This document shows positions 33,730-44,456 of a stretch of DNA of 64,000 nt, piece by piece. The notes beneath the pieces were generated by a model. The model saw only the letters and a program-made list of their open reading frames with translations. It made no database searches and was not told the origin of the DNA. Position 1 is the first letter of the stretch, and each line of letters opens with the position of its first letter. The position numbers were made by a program, and so were the translations under genes. Source of the stretch: Bos javanicus (lineage: Eukaryota; Chordata; Mammalia; Artiodactyla; Bovidae); NCBI RefSeq assembly GCF_032452875.1, contig NC_083882.1, positions 59,287,614 through 59,351,613 on the forward strand. The letters are read 5' to 3'.

Positions 33730-34231
33730 GGCAAAGTAATAAGATTAAAAATATTCCAGGTTCCTGATGCCTTTAAGAAAGAGAGGTGATGCATTGTTTG
33801 AACTTACATGTGAGGAAGAAATTAACTTTTTTAAAAAAAAAGCTGTTACATAAATTTTGGGTTTCTGCTACTAAACCTGAAGTAATACCTACCATAAGTG
33901 CCTCATTTTGCTTAGGGAATTATTCCTCCTTTCCTCTTAGTCTACATGTTTATGAAAAGTATTTATTTCATCTTTGGCTTGAGGAGTGGGCTTATGGCCC
34001 AAACCAGGCCAATATACACCAGGCTTGGAGTTGTTGAGAAAGAAAAGCTCTCTTTGCTCTGGGGCTTCCAAAGCTTAAGTTTCAAGCTTTGCACTGTTGG
34101 TGGCTACTTTTAACCCAAAGTAAGAGCCTGCTTGAGAGTAGAGCTAACTGAAGAGCAGAAATAAAGGAGTAAGATCAATTCCCTACTACATCTTTGAGGA
34201 CATAGATCTATTTCTGATTGGAGAAATAAAG
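33730..34231. other. Unassigned stretch
   Basis: No repeat or gene recognised. Confidence 0.45.
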
Positions 34232-34289
34232 GAATAAAAAATTAAAAAAAAATAAATAAAAAAATAAAATTCTTTAAAAAAAAAAAGAA
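34232..34289 (+). repeat. A-rich tract
   Basis: Imperfect (A)n/(AAAT)n run, likely an old retrotransposon tail. Confidence 0.8.
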
Positions 34290-34314
34290 TTTTCTGCACC
34301 TAAGATTTTCAGTT

Positions 34315-34532
34315 GGGCTTCCTCAATGGCTCAGTGGTAAAGAATCCTCCTGCAATGCAGGAGACATGGGAGACATGGGTTCGATCCTTAGGTCGGGAAG
34401 ACCCCCTAGAGGAGAAAATGGCAACCCCCTCCAATATTCTTGCCTGAAAAATCCCATGGACAGTGGAGCCTGGCAGGCTACAGTCCAAAGTGTCACAAAG
34501 AGTCAGACACAACTGAGTGAGCACAATTATGC
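34315..34532 (+). mobile_element. Bov-tA SINE
   Basis: gggcttcctcaatggctcag, gagacatgggttcgatcctt, atattcttgcctgaaaaatc, gacagtggagcctggcaggc. Contains a 9-base head duplication (gagacatgg twice). TSD agattttcagtt (34303-34314) and agattttaagtt (34533-34544). Confidence 0.94.
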
Positions 34533-34789
34533 AGATTTTAAGTTACCTGAATTAATAATTTCCCTTTTTAACTGCTTGAGTCAGTATATATTTGTTTTTA
34601 AGATCTTCAGCTAAAAATTCGTGTATAATGCAGGACTAATGCCACGTAGCCCTTGGAGTCAGTACCTCTAACTTTATAGAATATTTTCCCTATGGTATCT
34701 ACTATGGTGTAACCACACCATGGTTTACCTACTGCAATCTTAGTGACTTACCAGCAACTTATTTTTATCTCTTGGTTTCTCTGGTGAAT
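34533..34789. other. Unassigned
   Basis: No element recognised. Confidence 0.4.
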
Positions 34790-35140
34790 CAGTTCAGCTG
34801 GGTGGTTCTGGCTTGCTTCTTCTGGTGTGTTGCAGTCAGAGGGCACCTGGGCTTAGAGGCACCATGAGATGTCCAACTGGGTGGACATCCAAGATAGCAT
34901 CCTCCCTTAGAGGTCAGACATGTTACACGAGGCTTGTTCCCCCAGAGTAAGCATACCAGACCAAGTTGAAAACAGTAAGGCTTCTTCAGACCCAGCCCCA
35001 GAAGACATGCAGCATTTCCTGCATTATATCTTATTTTCAGGAAAATCAAAGTCCCAACCTGGATTCAGGGGATGGGGATCTCACAGGGCATGGATCCTGA
35101 AAGGTGTGATTCATTGTGGGACATCTTTAAACACTAGCTG
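34790..35140 (-). mobile_element. Ancient LTR-like repeat
   Basis: ctgggtggttctggcttgct, gttgcagtcagagggcacct, cacgaggcttgttcccccag, cctggattcaggggatgggg, gtgtgattcattgtgggaca follow the plan of mammalian ERVL/MaLR LTRs read in reverse. Family uncertain. Confidence 0.5.
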
Positions 35141-35976
35141 CTACCCACCCCCCACCCCCAATTTTTTTTTTTTTTTCATTTTTATGTTCAAGAAAAGTCC
35201 ATTTCCCCTTTGTGGTCTGAATCAATAGAGTAACTGACCATTACTCAGTTGTGAAGCAAGATTTGAGTACAAGGGGCTGAATGAACTTCTGGGATTTGCA
35301 TACTTCTGATTGTAGCCCTCTCTTCATGTGGGTGTTATGGCCTTCCAACTCTGTTCTCCTGCAACATTGCTTTTCTGCTAAAGCTTTTGTCCTCTCTGGA
35401 ACAGAACACAACACTGTGAATCAAGGTCTGGATACAATATAAACTGCTGTGAGCAAGTACTAGATATTTCTTTATAACACCCACCCCTGTAGACTTCAAC
35501 ATCATTGTTTTTAGAGGAAATGTTTCCAGCTGGTAGATTTTAAACCTCCTGGTACAGGTGGAAAAAATTGTCCTTGATCATAGAAAAAGAACTGGCTGGA
35601 TTCTATGCTAATCAGAGCAGACTTCATTCTCTGTGGGGGGAAAGAAAAAAACCTCTCAATGAAACACTTTGAGGCAAAAGCTATTTGAATGATTTTTCTG
35701 AATGACGTAAGGTTGGGCTCAGGAGAGACAGATCAAATACGGTGAAAGAGACTAAGATGTTGAAAAGGTATGAATGTCCAGCTGGGATTCATGCTCGTCA
35801 CAGGCCTGCAATAGCAACTTTGAGAAAATATGACCTTTTTGAAGTTCAATTCTCCAGGGAAAGTAAAGCAATTTAAATTGAGACAACGAATACAGGAAAT
35901 GATCCCCAAAATTAACACATGGAGAATCTGATAATAGATTTGTTATGAGTCTTTGTTCTCTTATTTACATCAGATA
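35141..35976. other. Poly-T tract then unassigned
   Basis: T-run at 35162-35176. No repeat family or gene in the rest. Confidence 0.45.
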
Positions 35977-36043
35977 TCTGAAACTAGAGAATCTTGGCCT
36001 ACCTGGGAGCTCACCATTGAGAGTTATCAATCTGGGGATTTAG
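35977..36043 (+). repeat. Direct repeat copy A flanking a SINE
   Basis: 67 bases starting tctgaaactagagaatcttg; about 88 percent identical to 36201-36267. The SINE lies exactly between the two copies. Confidence 0.93.
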
Positions 36044-36200
36044 CAGCAGACTTGGGTTTGATCTCTGGGTTGGGAAGATCCCCTGGAGAAGGGAATGGCT
36101 ACCCACTTCAGTAGTCTTGCCTGGAGAATCCCATGGACAGAGGATCCTGGTGGGCTATAGTTCATGGGGTCATGACTGAGCGGCTAACACTTGCACTTTT
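36044..36200 (+). mobile_element. 5'-truncated Bov-tA SINE between long direct repeats
   Basis: cagcagacttgggtttgatc (head truncated), ggaatggctacccacttcag, gacagaggatcctggtgggc, catgactgagcggctaacac. A short deletion removes 'gcaaagagtcggac' before the end. Confidence 0.93.
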
Positions 36201-36267
36201 TCTGAAACTAGAGAAACTTGGCATGCCTGGGAGCTCACCATTGAGAGATATCAGTTTGCGGACTTAA
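36201..36267 (+). repeat. Direct repeat copy B flanking a SINE
   Basis: Second copy, starting tctgaaactagagaaacttg; about eight mismatches to copy A. Confidence 0.93.
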
Positions 36268-36718
36268 TTGCTTTTAAAGCATTAAATAAAGTAGTCATCA
36301 ATTTGCTAACAGAGCTATAATTTACCCACTTTCTGACTTATAGGGGCTCAAGTTGGACTTCCAGGGGCATGCTGGCTAAGGTATTCTACCTGAGGTTTCA
36401 TGAAGCAAGGGACGCAAGTTGGGGTACATCTAAAGCAGACTCCATGAGGGAACTCAAAAGTCAGAATCCCAGAAATATCAGAAGTAAACGTCTAGTCGGA
36501 GGGTGCTAAGAACAGGATGAAGGCACATGTGTACTGAATGAAGGAGAAGCAGGACAGAAAGGAGCAAGGAGACTTGGATCAGTTCTCTGAATTCAAGAAT
36601 GCTTTTATCTCACTTTACATGCTAGCCAGGTACATGATGAATAATAATAATATTTGTTAATATTATTATTACTACAACAGCAGCAAAACAGTAACAGAAT
36701 AACATTTAATTGGCAACT
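36268..36718. other. Unassigned stretch
   Basis: Includes a 13-base-arm AT hairpin at 36642-36671 (TGTT loop). The last ~30 bases look like the start of a reversed MIR that continues beyond the BovB. Confidence 0.5.
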
Positions 36719-36730
36719 ATTATGTGTTTA

Positions 36731-38777
36731 GTTCAGTTCAGTTGCTCAGTCGTGTCCGACTCTTCGCGACCCCATTAACTGCAGCACGCCAGGCCTCCCT
36801 GTCCATCACCAACTCCCGGAGTTCACTCAAACTCATGTCCATCGAGTTGGTGATGCCATCCAGCCATCTCATCCTCTGTCGTCCCCTTCTCCTCCTGCCC
36901 CCAATCCCTCCCAGCATCAGGGTCTTTTCCAATAAGTCAACTCTTCACATGAGGTGGCCAAAGTATTGGAGTTTCAGCTTTAGCATCAGTCCTTTCAATG
37001 AACACCCAGGGCTGATCTCCTTCAAAATGGACTGGTTGAATCTCCTTGCAGTCCAAGGTACTCTCAAGAGTCTTCTCCCACAGTTCAAAAGCATCAATTC
37101 TTTGGCGCTCAGCTTTGTTCACAGTCCAACTCTCACATCCATACACGACCACTGGAAAAACCATAGCCTTGACTAGTCAGACCTTTGTTGGCAAAATAAT
37201 GTCTCTGCTTTTCAATATGCTATCTAGGTTGGTCATAACTTTCCTTCCAAGGAGTAAGTGTCTTTTAATTTCATGGCTGCAATCACCATCTGCAGTGATT
37301 TTGGAGCCCCCCAAAATAAAATGTTACACTGTTTCCACTGTTTCCCCATCTATTTCCCATGAAGTGATGGGACCAGATGCCATGATCTTCGTTTTCTGAA
37401 TGTTGAGCTTTAAGCCAACATTTTCACTCTCCACTTTCACTTTCATCAAGAGGCTTTTTAGTTCCTCTTCACTTTTTGCCGTAAGGGTGATGTCATCTGC
37501 ATATCTGAGGTTACTTTCTCCCGGCAATCTTGATTCCAGCTTGTGCTTCTTCCAGCCCAGTGTTTCTCATGATGTACTCTGTATATAAGTTAAATAATCA
37601 GGGTGACAGTATACAGCCTTGATGTACTCCTTTTCCTATTTGGAACCAGTCTGTTGTTCCATGTCCAGTTCTAACTGTTGCTTCCTGACCTGCATACAGG
37701 TTTCTCAAGAGGCAGGTCAGGTGGTCTGGTATTCCCATCTCTTTCAGAATTTTCCACAGTTTATTGTGATCCACATAGTCAAAGGCTTTGGCATAGTCAA
37801 TAAAGCAGAAATAGATGTTTTTCTGGAACTCTCTTGCTTTTTCAATGATCCAGAGGATGTTGGCAATTTGATCTCTGGTTCCTCTGCCTTTTCTAAAACC
37901 AGCTTGAACATCCAGAAGTTCACAGTTCACATATTGCTGAAGCCTGGCTTGGAGAATTTTGAGCATTACTTTACTAGCGTGTGAGATGAGTGCAATTGTG
38001 CGGTAGTTTGAGCTAATTCTTTGGCATTGCCTTTCTTTGGGATTGGAATGAAAACTGACCTTTTCCAGTCCTGTGGCCAATGCTGAGTTTTCCAAATTTG
38101 CTGGCATATTGAGTGTAGCACTTTCACAGCATCATCTTTCAGGATTTGAAATAGCTCAACTGGGATTCCATCACCTCCACTAGCTTTGTTCATAGTGATG
38201 CTTTCTAAGGCCCACTTGACTTCACATTCCAGGATATCTGGCTCTAGGTCAGTGATCACACCATCGTGATTATCTGGGTCGTGAAGCTCTTTTTTGTACA
38301 GTTCTTCTGTGTGTTCTTGCCACCTCTTCTTAATATCTTCTGCTTCTGTTAGGTCCATACCATTTCTGTCCTTTATCGAGCCCATCTTTGCATGAAATGT
38401 TCCCTTGGTATCTCTAATTTTCTTGAAGAAATCTCTAGTCTTTCCCATTCTGTTGTTTTTCTGTATTTCTTTGCACTGATCACTGAGGAAGGTTTTCTTA
38501 TCTCTCCTTGCTATTCTTTGGAACTCTGCATACAAATGGGTGTATCTTTCCTTTTCTCTTTTGCCTTTAGCTTCTCTTTTCACAGCTATTTGTAAGGCCT
38601 CCTCAGACAACCATTTTCCTTTTTTGCATTTCTTTTTCTTGGGGATGGTCTTGATCCCTGTCTCCTGTACAGTGTCACAAACCTCCATCCATAGTTCATC
38701 AGGCACTCTATCAGATCTAGTCCCTTAAATCTGTTTCTCACTTCCACTGTATAATCATAAAGGGTTTGATTTAGGTC
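36731..38777 (-). mobile_element. BovB LINE, 5'-truncated 2.05 kb
   Basis: Longest uninterrupted reversed BovB stretch of this region: CTGAACTGAACT end at 36731, through the ORF2 C-terminus and RT to just past the basic linker upstream of RT. Flanks attatgtgttta (36719-36730) and attatatattag (38778-38789) fit a decayed TSD. MIR-like DNA lies on both sides, so it split an older MIR. The endonuclease domain is absent. Confidence 0.96.
37046..38706 (-). pseudogene. BovB ORF2 reverse transcriptase remnant, YADD intact
   Basis: In coding order (38706 downward): basic linker PKKKKCKKGK; template-binding region MNKASGGDGIPVELFQILKD; SVFIPIPKKGN; motif A-type FIDYAKAFDYVDH; QGCILSP; motif C LRYADDITL at ~37490; then KLNIQKTKIMASGPITSWEI. 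Breaks versus the other copies: a two-base insertion at ~38013-38016 (frameshift after NAKE), a stop replacing Cys after QGCILSP (~37597), and an eight-base deletion just before the YADD block. The catalytic Asp pair survives but the frame does not. RTE-clade enzymes normally join an APE endonuclease to this RT; here the endonuclease is missing. Confidence 0.93.
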
Positions 38778-38784
38778 ATTATAT

Positions 38785-39005
38785 ATTAGATACTGTTTTA
38801 AATGCTTTGATTGGATTACCCCATTTACTATTCAAAATGACTCTATGAGGAAGATGCTATTCTTATTTTATAGATGAGGAAACTGAAGCCAAGAGGACAA
38901 GATGTTTCCCCAAGTCATATATCTTGTATGTGGAGAGCAGAGCTAGAATTTGAACTTATATCCATATGGACACAGAGCCCAGGCTCTTAATTGCATGATT
39001 TAGAC
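38785..39005 (-). mobile_element. MIR SINE (split by BovB)
   Basis: Reversed MIR: ttattttatagatgaggaaa, ctgaagccaagaggacaaga, agagcagagctagaatttga, gagcccaggctcttaattgc. Its outer part probably lies at ~36690-36718. Confidence 0.8.
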
Positions 39006-39465
39006 ACTGATCCACAGATGATTCAATACATTTACAGTTTGCACATGGATTTTGAACAATGAAAGTAGATCTTAATTTTCCTGTGAGAGTCCCCCTTTGA
39101 ACATTCTATACAATTGCCTCCATAAGCATCCTCATACTTGCTGGAAAATGCATCCTTGTTTTTGATTTGTGTGATGGTATCACCTTTCTCTAGGGATCAT
39201 CTTCTATGAATGAGAAAACAAACCACTAAACTGTTTAAGGAGACACCTATAACTAGTCATTTACTAAGAGATGGGGTGCCCACAGCTTTCACTTCTCCAT
39301 GTTCACTTCTCTGATGAATTGTTTGTTATTTCTGAAACCTAAACTGATTAGTCATTGTGTTGGGTCAGTAGTTTTTAGATTTGGTCTATTACCATAATCA
39401 TCTGGAAGTCTGTACAAAGTATATATTCTTGGTTCTTCAGACCAGGCCCCTTTAATCCTCAGGAG
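39006..39465. other. Unassigned stretch
   Basis: No repeat or gene recognised. Confidence 0.45.
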
Positions 39466-39629
39466 TTGTTATTCAGTCACTAAGTTGTGTCCAGCTCTTT
39501 GTGACCCCATGGACTGTAGCATACCAGGCTTTCCTGTCCTTTGCCATCTCCCGGAGTTTACTCAGATTCATGTCCATTGAGTTGATGAAGTCATCCAACC
39601 ATCTCATTTTCGGCCACCCTTTCCTCCTC
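39466..39629 (-). mobile_element. BovB LINE 3' fragment, 164 bp
   Basis: ttattcagtcactaagttgt, gaccccatggactgtagcat, ctcccggagtttactcagat, catccaaccatctcattttc. Confidence 0.93.
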
Positions 39630-39761
39630 AAGAGAAGAGTACTGCAATGTGTATTTTTTAATAGTGTCCCCTCTTCAGGTAGTTGTAATCTATTTTATTT
39701 TTTTCTCCCTTCAAGGAAGAGTGTCTTACTCAAATCTGAAAGTCTAAGAATATGTGTTATG

Positions 39762-39882
39762 AAATTGGCAACCAACTCCAATATTCTTGCCTGGGAAATC
39801 CGATTCACAGAGGAGTCTGGTGGCCTACAGTCCATTGGGTTGTAAGAGTCGGACATGACTTAGTGACTGAAACACCACCACC
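39762..39882 (+). mobile_element. Bov-A/Bov-tA SINE body fragment
   Basis: ggcaaccaactccaatattc, ttgcctgggaaatccgattc, acagaggagtctggtggcct, gtcggacatgacttagtgac. tRNA head absent. Confidence 0.88.
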
Positions 39883-41460
39883 AAGAATACAATAACTTAT
39901 TGACTGTGCCAAGGCCTAAGACAATGTGGGAATCATCCTACAACAAGGCTGCATGGAACAGGAGCTTGAGAACCAAGATGTCCCTGAGGATTAGTGCTGT
40001 TCCAATAGCATGATTCCCTCCGCCTCTTCCCCAGACTCCAGCACTTCATGATCTGTCCTTTCTTGCACACATTTCTTCTTTTTTTGACTAAAAACTTACC
40101 TCTCTCTCCTACATTCAGAGTTGTGAGTGAGAAGATCTGATTGGTATGGTTTGTGATTTTCATCCTCATGACAGAACTTTTTAGTAAGCCCATCTCATAG
40201 CCTTCTAGTTGGTCTACATGTTGGCCAAACGTTAAAAAGCTGACTCTCTCTGGCCCAACCAGCTGTGACCAAGGTGGAATTGTGATATAGTAATGCACAT
40301 TGCCTCCTAATTTGAAATTAATGATACAAAGCCAAAAAAACAAAGCAAATAAGAGTGATGACCTCAATAGAAATAGTTGGATGGGAAGCTTAGAAGGAAA
40401 CTGAGGCTTCTACTAGCATGCTGAGACTTGGTTTACCTGCTGTGCACTACTCCTGACTGGGGAATACATTCCATGTTGATATCACCTCAATCAAATAGCC
40501 TCTGTCCTGATGGTGGCAGGAGAAATTTGGTCCAGGGAAATAAAATGTACGTCTGGGACACTTGCTGTTATTAAAAATGCATGGGTCAGAGACTAATCAG
40601 TGGCTCATTGGATTCTGAGCCCATTATTCAGTGTTGATGTTAGAAATTAAATTCTTGGACCACCTGGATAACCTCATGCCTTTTTATTTTGTTGGAGTTA
40701 ATATTTCTTTCTTCTTTCTTCCTTTCTCTCTTTCATTTTTCTGAAAGACTTCAACATTAAAATAGACTTTGACACAGGAGTTTTTCTATACCCCCAAGAA
40801 TGAAAAGTTTATACATGTGGAAAATTCCAAATGCCTTGTTGACCAAAACTTAATTCACTCTAGGCTAATTGATGGACTCTCTGATGGGAACTAATATTTA
40901 TTTTGCATAGTCCATCTCTTCATGATGAGCCAACAAAAGATGGGCTATTCTGGAATCATTCCAGTCCTTACTGGTTCTGCATGTGTTTATTTCAGCTTAT
41001 CTAAGAAGCAGATACAAATACAGAATTAGATGAGTCAGACTCTTATTGGGAGAAACAACTGAGAGAAAGTTGGGAAGCTGGTTAAACTTGCAGAATATGA
41101 TACAAGTTGGATGTTGGGTAAAGGAAAGAGAGAAGGTAGAAAAGTTGTGGAAGCATCTTAGCCTGCAGTGTTATCCCAATGAGAGTTAGGCAAGGCAATC
41201 AGGGAGTCCTCAAGCCGAAGCTGTCAGAAGAGTCCCTTGTCTCCTATGCATGAACCTGCCTTAATGTCTCTGCTTTGTTCAGACTTCAGTCATTGGCTGG
41301 GGGTATCCCATGGGCCTCCATGCAAGTGGATTGATGGAATTCAGAACACAACACCTAGACTACCGCTCCATCATATGTCCTACAGTCAGAGATCTGACAG
41401 GCACATTTTCATGGCCACAACAAAACCCATTCTTACTGGGTAACCCAGAGACATTTGTGG
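39883..41460. other. Unassigned stretch
   Basis: About 1.6 kb with no recognised gene. Holds a (TTTC)-rich patch at 40705-40742. The minus-strand frame at 39933-40367 (144 codons) has a hydrophobic N-terminal part (SLLFALFFWLCI) but no family resemblance. Confidence 0.4.
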
Positions 41461-41698
41461 TTTTTTTTTTTTTTTTTTTAAGGAGTAACCCAAGAGCTAT
41501 AGCAAACTCTGGGGCTCTTTGCGACCCTATGAACCATAGCCTGCCAGACTGTGGCCATGGGATCTCCAGGCAACAATACTGGTGTGGGTTGCCATGTCCT
41601 CCTCCACGAGATCTTCCCGACCCAGGGATTGAACTGCATCTCTTCTGTCTCCTTCATTGGCAGATGGGTTCTTTACCACTAGTGTTACCTGGGAACCT
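41461..41698 (-). mobile_element. Bov-tA SINE preceded by poly-T
   Basis: (T)19 at 41461-41479, then gctctttgcgaccctatgaa, ctccaggcaacaatactggt, gatcttcccgacccagggat, ttctttaccactagtgttac. Several deletions in the Bov-A part. Confidence 0.9.
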
Positions 41699-42811
41699 GT
41701 GGGTCATTCCAAATTGAAAATGTCAAAGGAAAACAGCTTGGCTCAAGAACCATTGGTTTCAAAGTACGTATTTTATTGTAATTCAAAGATGGCAAAGCCA
41801 AAAATCAGCAGACAGACACCACTGAAAAAATAACTTGCTTTCCTCACAGATCCCAAGAGGTAAGGGCAGGTCATACCATGGGGTTCAAATGGAGGAGCAT
41901 TAGGATTGGTCAAGAGGCAGAAAGTATGAGCAGAAAATGTGGGCAAGAGCTTTTATTGTAGTTTCTATGGCAAGGAGTGGGCAAGAGAGGTAAACAGATT
42001 TAGGATTGGCACTCTGAATAATTTTGGTGGTCTGTAGAGCATAGGAGCTGTGCCTAGTTATCTGTTACTTGAATCTGGGGTGATTAGGGAAGGGAGATTG
42101 TGGCCCTAAGTGAGAGAGCTTGACAAAAGAGGTGTTGGGAGGGAAGGGCTCTGAATTGGCTGGTCTGCATATGAAAGCTGTGCTTGTAAGCCAGTCATTT
42201 ACTGTTGCTAGGAGTTGGCTAATTCTGGGAGGGAAGATCCCTCTTTAGTCAGCAAAGCTCTACTTGGGTGGGGGAGAGACCGAAAATAGAAAATGTGATT
42301 ATTACATCATTGCTTCATTCTCTTTTGAGAGTTGAGTTTAGTCTCTAACATCTCCAGCAAATTCTGGAATTATGATGTTTTAGGCCAATCCAAATATTAA
42401 AAGCATTTTACGCTTCCTCTTCCTGCTTGCTTCTGTTCCTTGACCTCCCAGCTCTATCTTAGGTCAAGTTCCTGACATTTGTCTATATCAAGCCTGTGAT
42501 GATGATGGTGATGATGTGATAACAATAAACCATATGCAGAGAAAGGCCCTTAGAGGACTAGCTGGAAAGAGTCTCATGGAGAGACAGGATGTGACTCCAA
42601 GGGCTAGAAAGAAAGAAAATATTGCAGAGATATTAAAGAGGAGAGAAAACAAAAATTGTGGCAAGTGCCAGCAAAATGAAGTAAGTTCTCTTTGTAGTTG
42701 AAAGAGGAAGAACGAGCAAGAAATCCTTGTGAAGTTGTAGCTGACATGGGCCTTTGAGAAGTCTGGAAATCAAACATTCAGTGGAAAACATACTTTAAAA
42801 ATAAGTCTATT
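41699..42811. other. Unassigned stretch
   Basis: No element recognised; a short GAT-rich patch at 42497-42517. Confidence 0.45.
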
Positions 42812-42932
42812 TTTCCCTTTAGTCTGTGAGCTCCAAGAGGGTAGGCTCTAGATCTGTTTACCTGGTAGATCACAGAGTCTGGCATGTCATAGGTTTCAAG
42901 TAAATGTAGGGGGATAAATGAATGAAGAAGCA
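42812..42932 (+). mobile_element. L2 LINE 3'-end remnant
   Basis: tccctttagtctgtgagctc, caagagggtaggctctagat, gagtctggcatgtcataggt, then a GATAAATGAATGAA tail. Confidence 0.75.
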
Positions 42933-43399
42933 GACAAAAAAAAAAGCTCTGAAGTTTAAATCGGGAAGGAGCATGTAGCCTAAAATTCCTCCAGGAAAAG
43001 CATGTAGTGCTGGTGGATGCAAGTGATGTGAATGGCGTTCAATGAAATGAGATAGTTCCGAAATGGCTATGAAGTACCCGTGTCTACGTTACATAGACAC
43101 CACTGTTCAGTGTATAGGTTACCCAGGAATTTCTTTCCATTTGATATTTTAATAGACTTTTCTGGAGAGAATATTGGTCTTGAATTTCATTTATTCCCGA
43201 GTACCTGGAAAATGGTGACAGTGTCACCAAGTCATGAAACTAACTGGGAGAATGCAGTTGAAATTGCAGTAACACATGCTGCCTATTAAACCAATCCTGG
43301 ATAATTAGGACTTCCTGTTTCCAGGGTGAACAAATTGGATGATGTTGCTTTTCTGTTCACCAGTCAAGGAATATTTATTGTGGATCTAACCTGCAATGA
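42933..43399. other. Unassigned
   Basis: No element recognised. Confidence 0.4.
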
Positions 43400-43400
43400 A

Positions 43401-43513
43401 CGTGAGTCTGAGTGAACTCCGGGAGTTGGTGATGGACAGGGAGGCCTGGCATGCCGCGATTCATGGGGTCGCAGAGTCGAACACGACTGAGCGACTGAAC
43501 TGAACTGAACTGA
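43401..43513 (+). mobile_element. Young BovB 3'-end insertion, 113 bp
   Basis: gagtctgagtgaactccggg, agttggtgatggacagggag, gcctggcatgccgcgattca, aacacgactgagcgactgaa, (CTGAA)3 tail. Nearly consensus-like. TSD aacctgcaatg (43389-43399) and aacctgcagtg (43514-43524). Confidence 0.95.
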
Positions 43514-43524
43514 ACCTGCAGTGC

Positions 43525-44118
43525 TCAGTGGTGGACAGATGTTCTGCCGTGCTCCGCTCCAGCATTCATGGTAAACTCGCACATGTTCACGGTGTGAGTA
43601 ATCATAGCTCTTTTCTTCCTGGAGCTCCAGAGAGATCCCAGGATCCCTTTCAACATGGTATTTGGGGTTGCAACTATGGACCAATCAAAATCAGGACTCA
43701 GAATGTCACCTGAGACATTTGAATATATGGTTTTCAAAAGACAAAGAATGATATAAAGACTTCTCTGTAATTTTGCTTTTGCCTCATCAAGCTTATCTTG
43801 TTCCTTGACCTGGCCTACTAATTCATCTAATTACAGACTGTACTCCAGTAGGGTGTTTGCCTTCCATCTATGTCTGTTTAGTGAGAACGAATGTTTTGCT
43901 CAGGACTCAACTTCTCTGCATCACCTTTTCTGAAGTTATAATACCACACCCTTTCCTTTTCCCATTCCTGCACCCCAGGGCAGAACTGACATCTTCTCTT
44001 GGGTGCCTCCCCTCTACTATGGAAGATTCTAGGAGCCTCTGTCACTTGTCTCCTTTTCTGTCCTCCCCAGTAGCAGTGAGTTCCATGGCAGATATGGTCC
44101 AATACGTAGACAAATGCA
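43525..44118. other. Unassigned stretch
   Basis: Unique-looking. Overlapping short frames on both strands, none convincing. Confidence 0.45.
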
Positions 44119-44156
44119 CACACATACGTGTGTATACACACACAAACACATATCTG
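44119..44156 (+). repeat. Degenerate CA-rich tract
   Basis: cacacacatacgtgtgtata and cacacacaaacacatat: imperfect CA/TG patch. Confidence 0.75.
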
Positions 44157-44235
44157 TATGCATATATGGATAGATGCTTTTGCTTTTATGGAATAAATTA
44201 CCATAGCTTTGTATGCTTTCCAAATTATTAGGGAT

Positions 44236-44444
44236 GTTGTATTGTGTTAGTCACTCAGTTGTGTCTGACTCTTTGCAACCCCATGGACTGTAGCCTGCCA
44301 GGCTCCTCTGTCCATGGAATTATCCAGCTAGAATACTGGAGTGGGTTACCATTCCCTTCTCCAGGGGATCTTCCTGACCCAGGGATCGAACCCAGGTCTC
44401 CTGCATTGCAGGCAGGTTCTTTACTGTCTGAACCACCAGGGAAG
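44236..44444 (-). mobile_element. Bov-tA SINE with perfect TSD
   Basis: Reversed full-length copy: gtgttagtcactcagttgtg, gaccccatgga-type body, caggggatcttcctgaccca, gggatcgaacccaggtctcc, ttctttactgtctgaaccac. Perfect 12-base TSD attattagggat at 44224-44235 and 44445-44456, indicating a fairly recent insertion. Confidence 0.97.
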
Positions 44445-44456
44445 ATTATTAGGGAT

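Noticed and set aside
36642..36671. Perfect 13-base AT hairpin
   Set aside because: Low-complexity (AAT)n against (ATT)n; expected in AT-rich DNA.
37966..38706. 246-codon frame as a possible host gene
   Set aside because: It is the linker and RT start of a BovB LINE; near-identical sequence recurs at 58316-58957.
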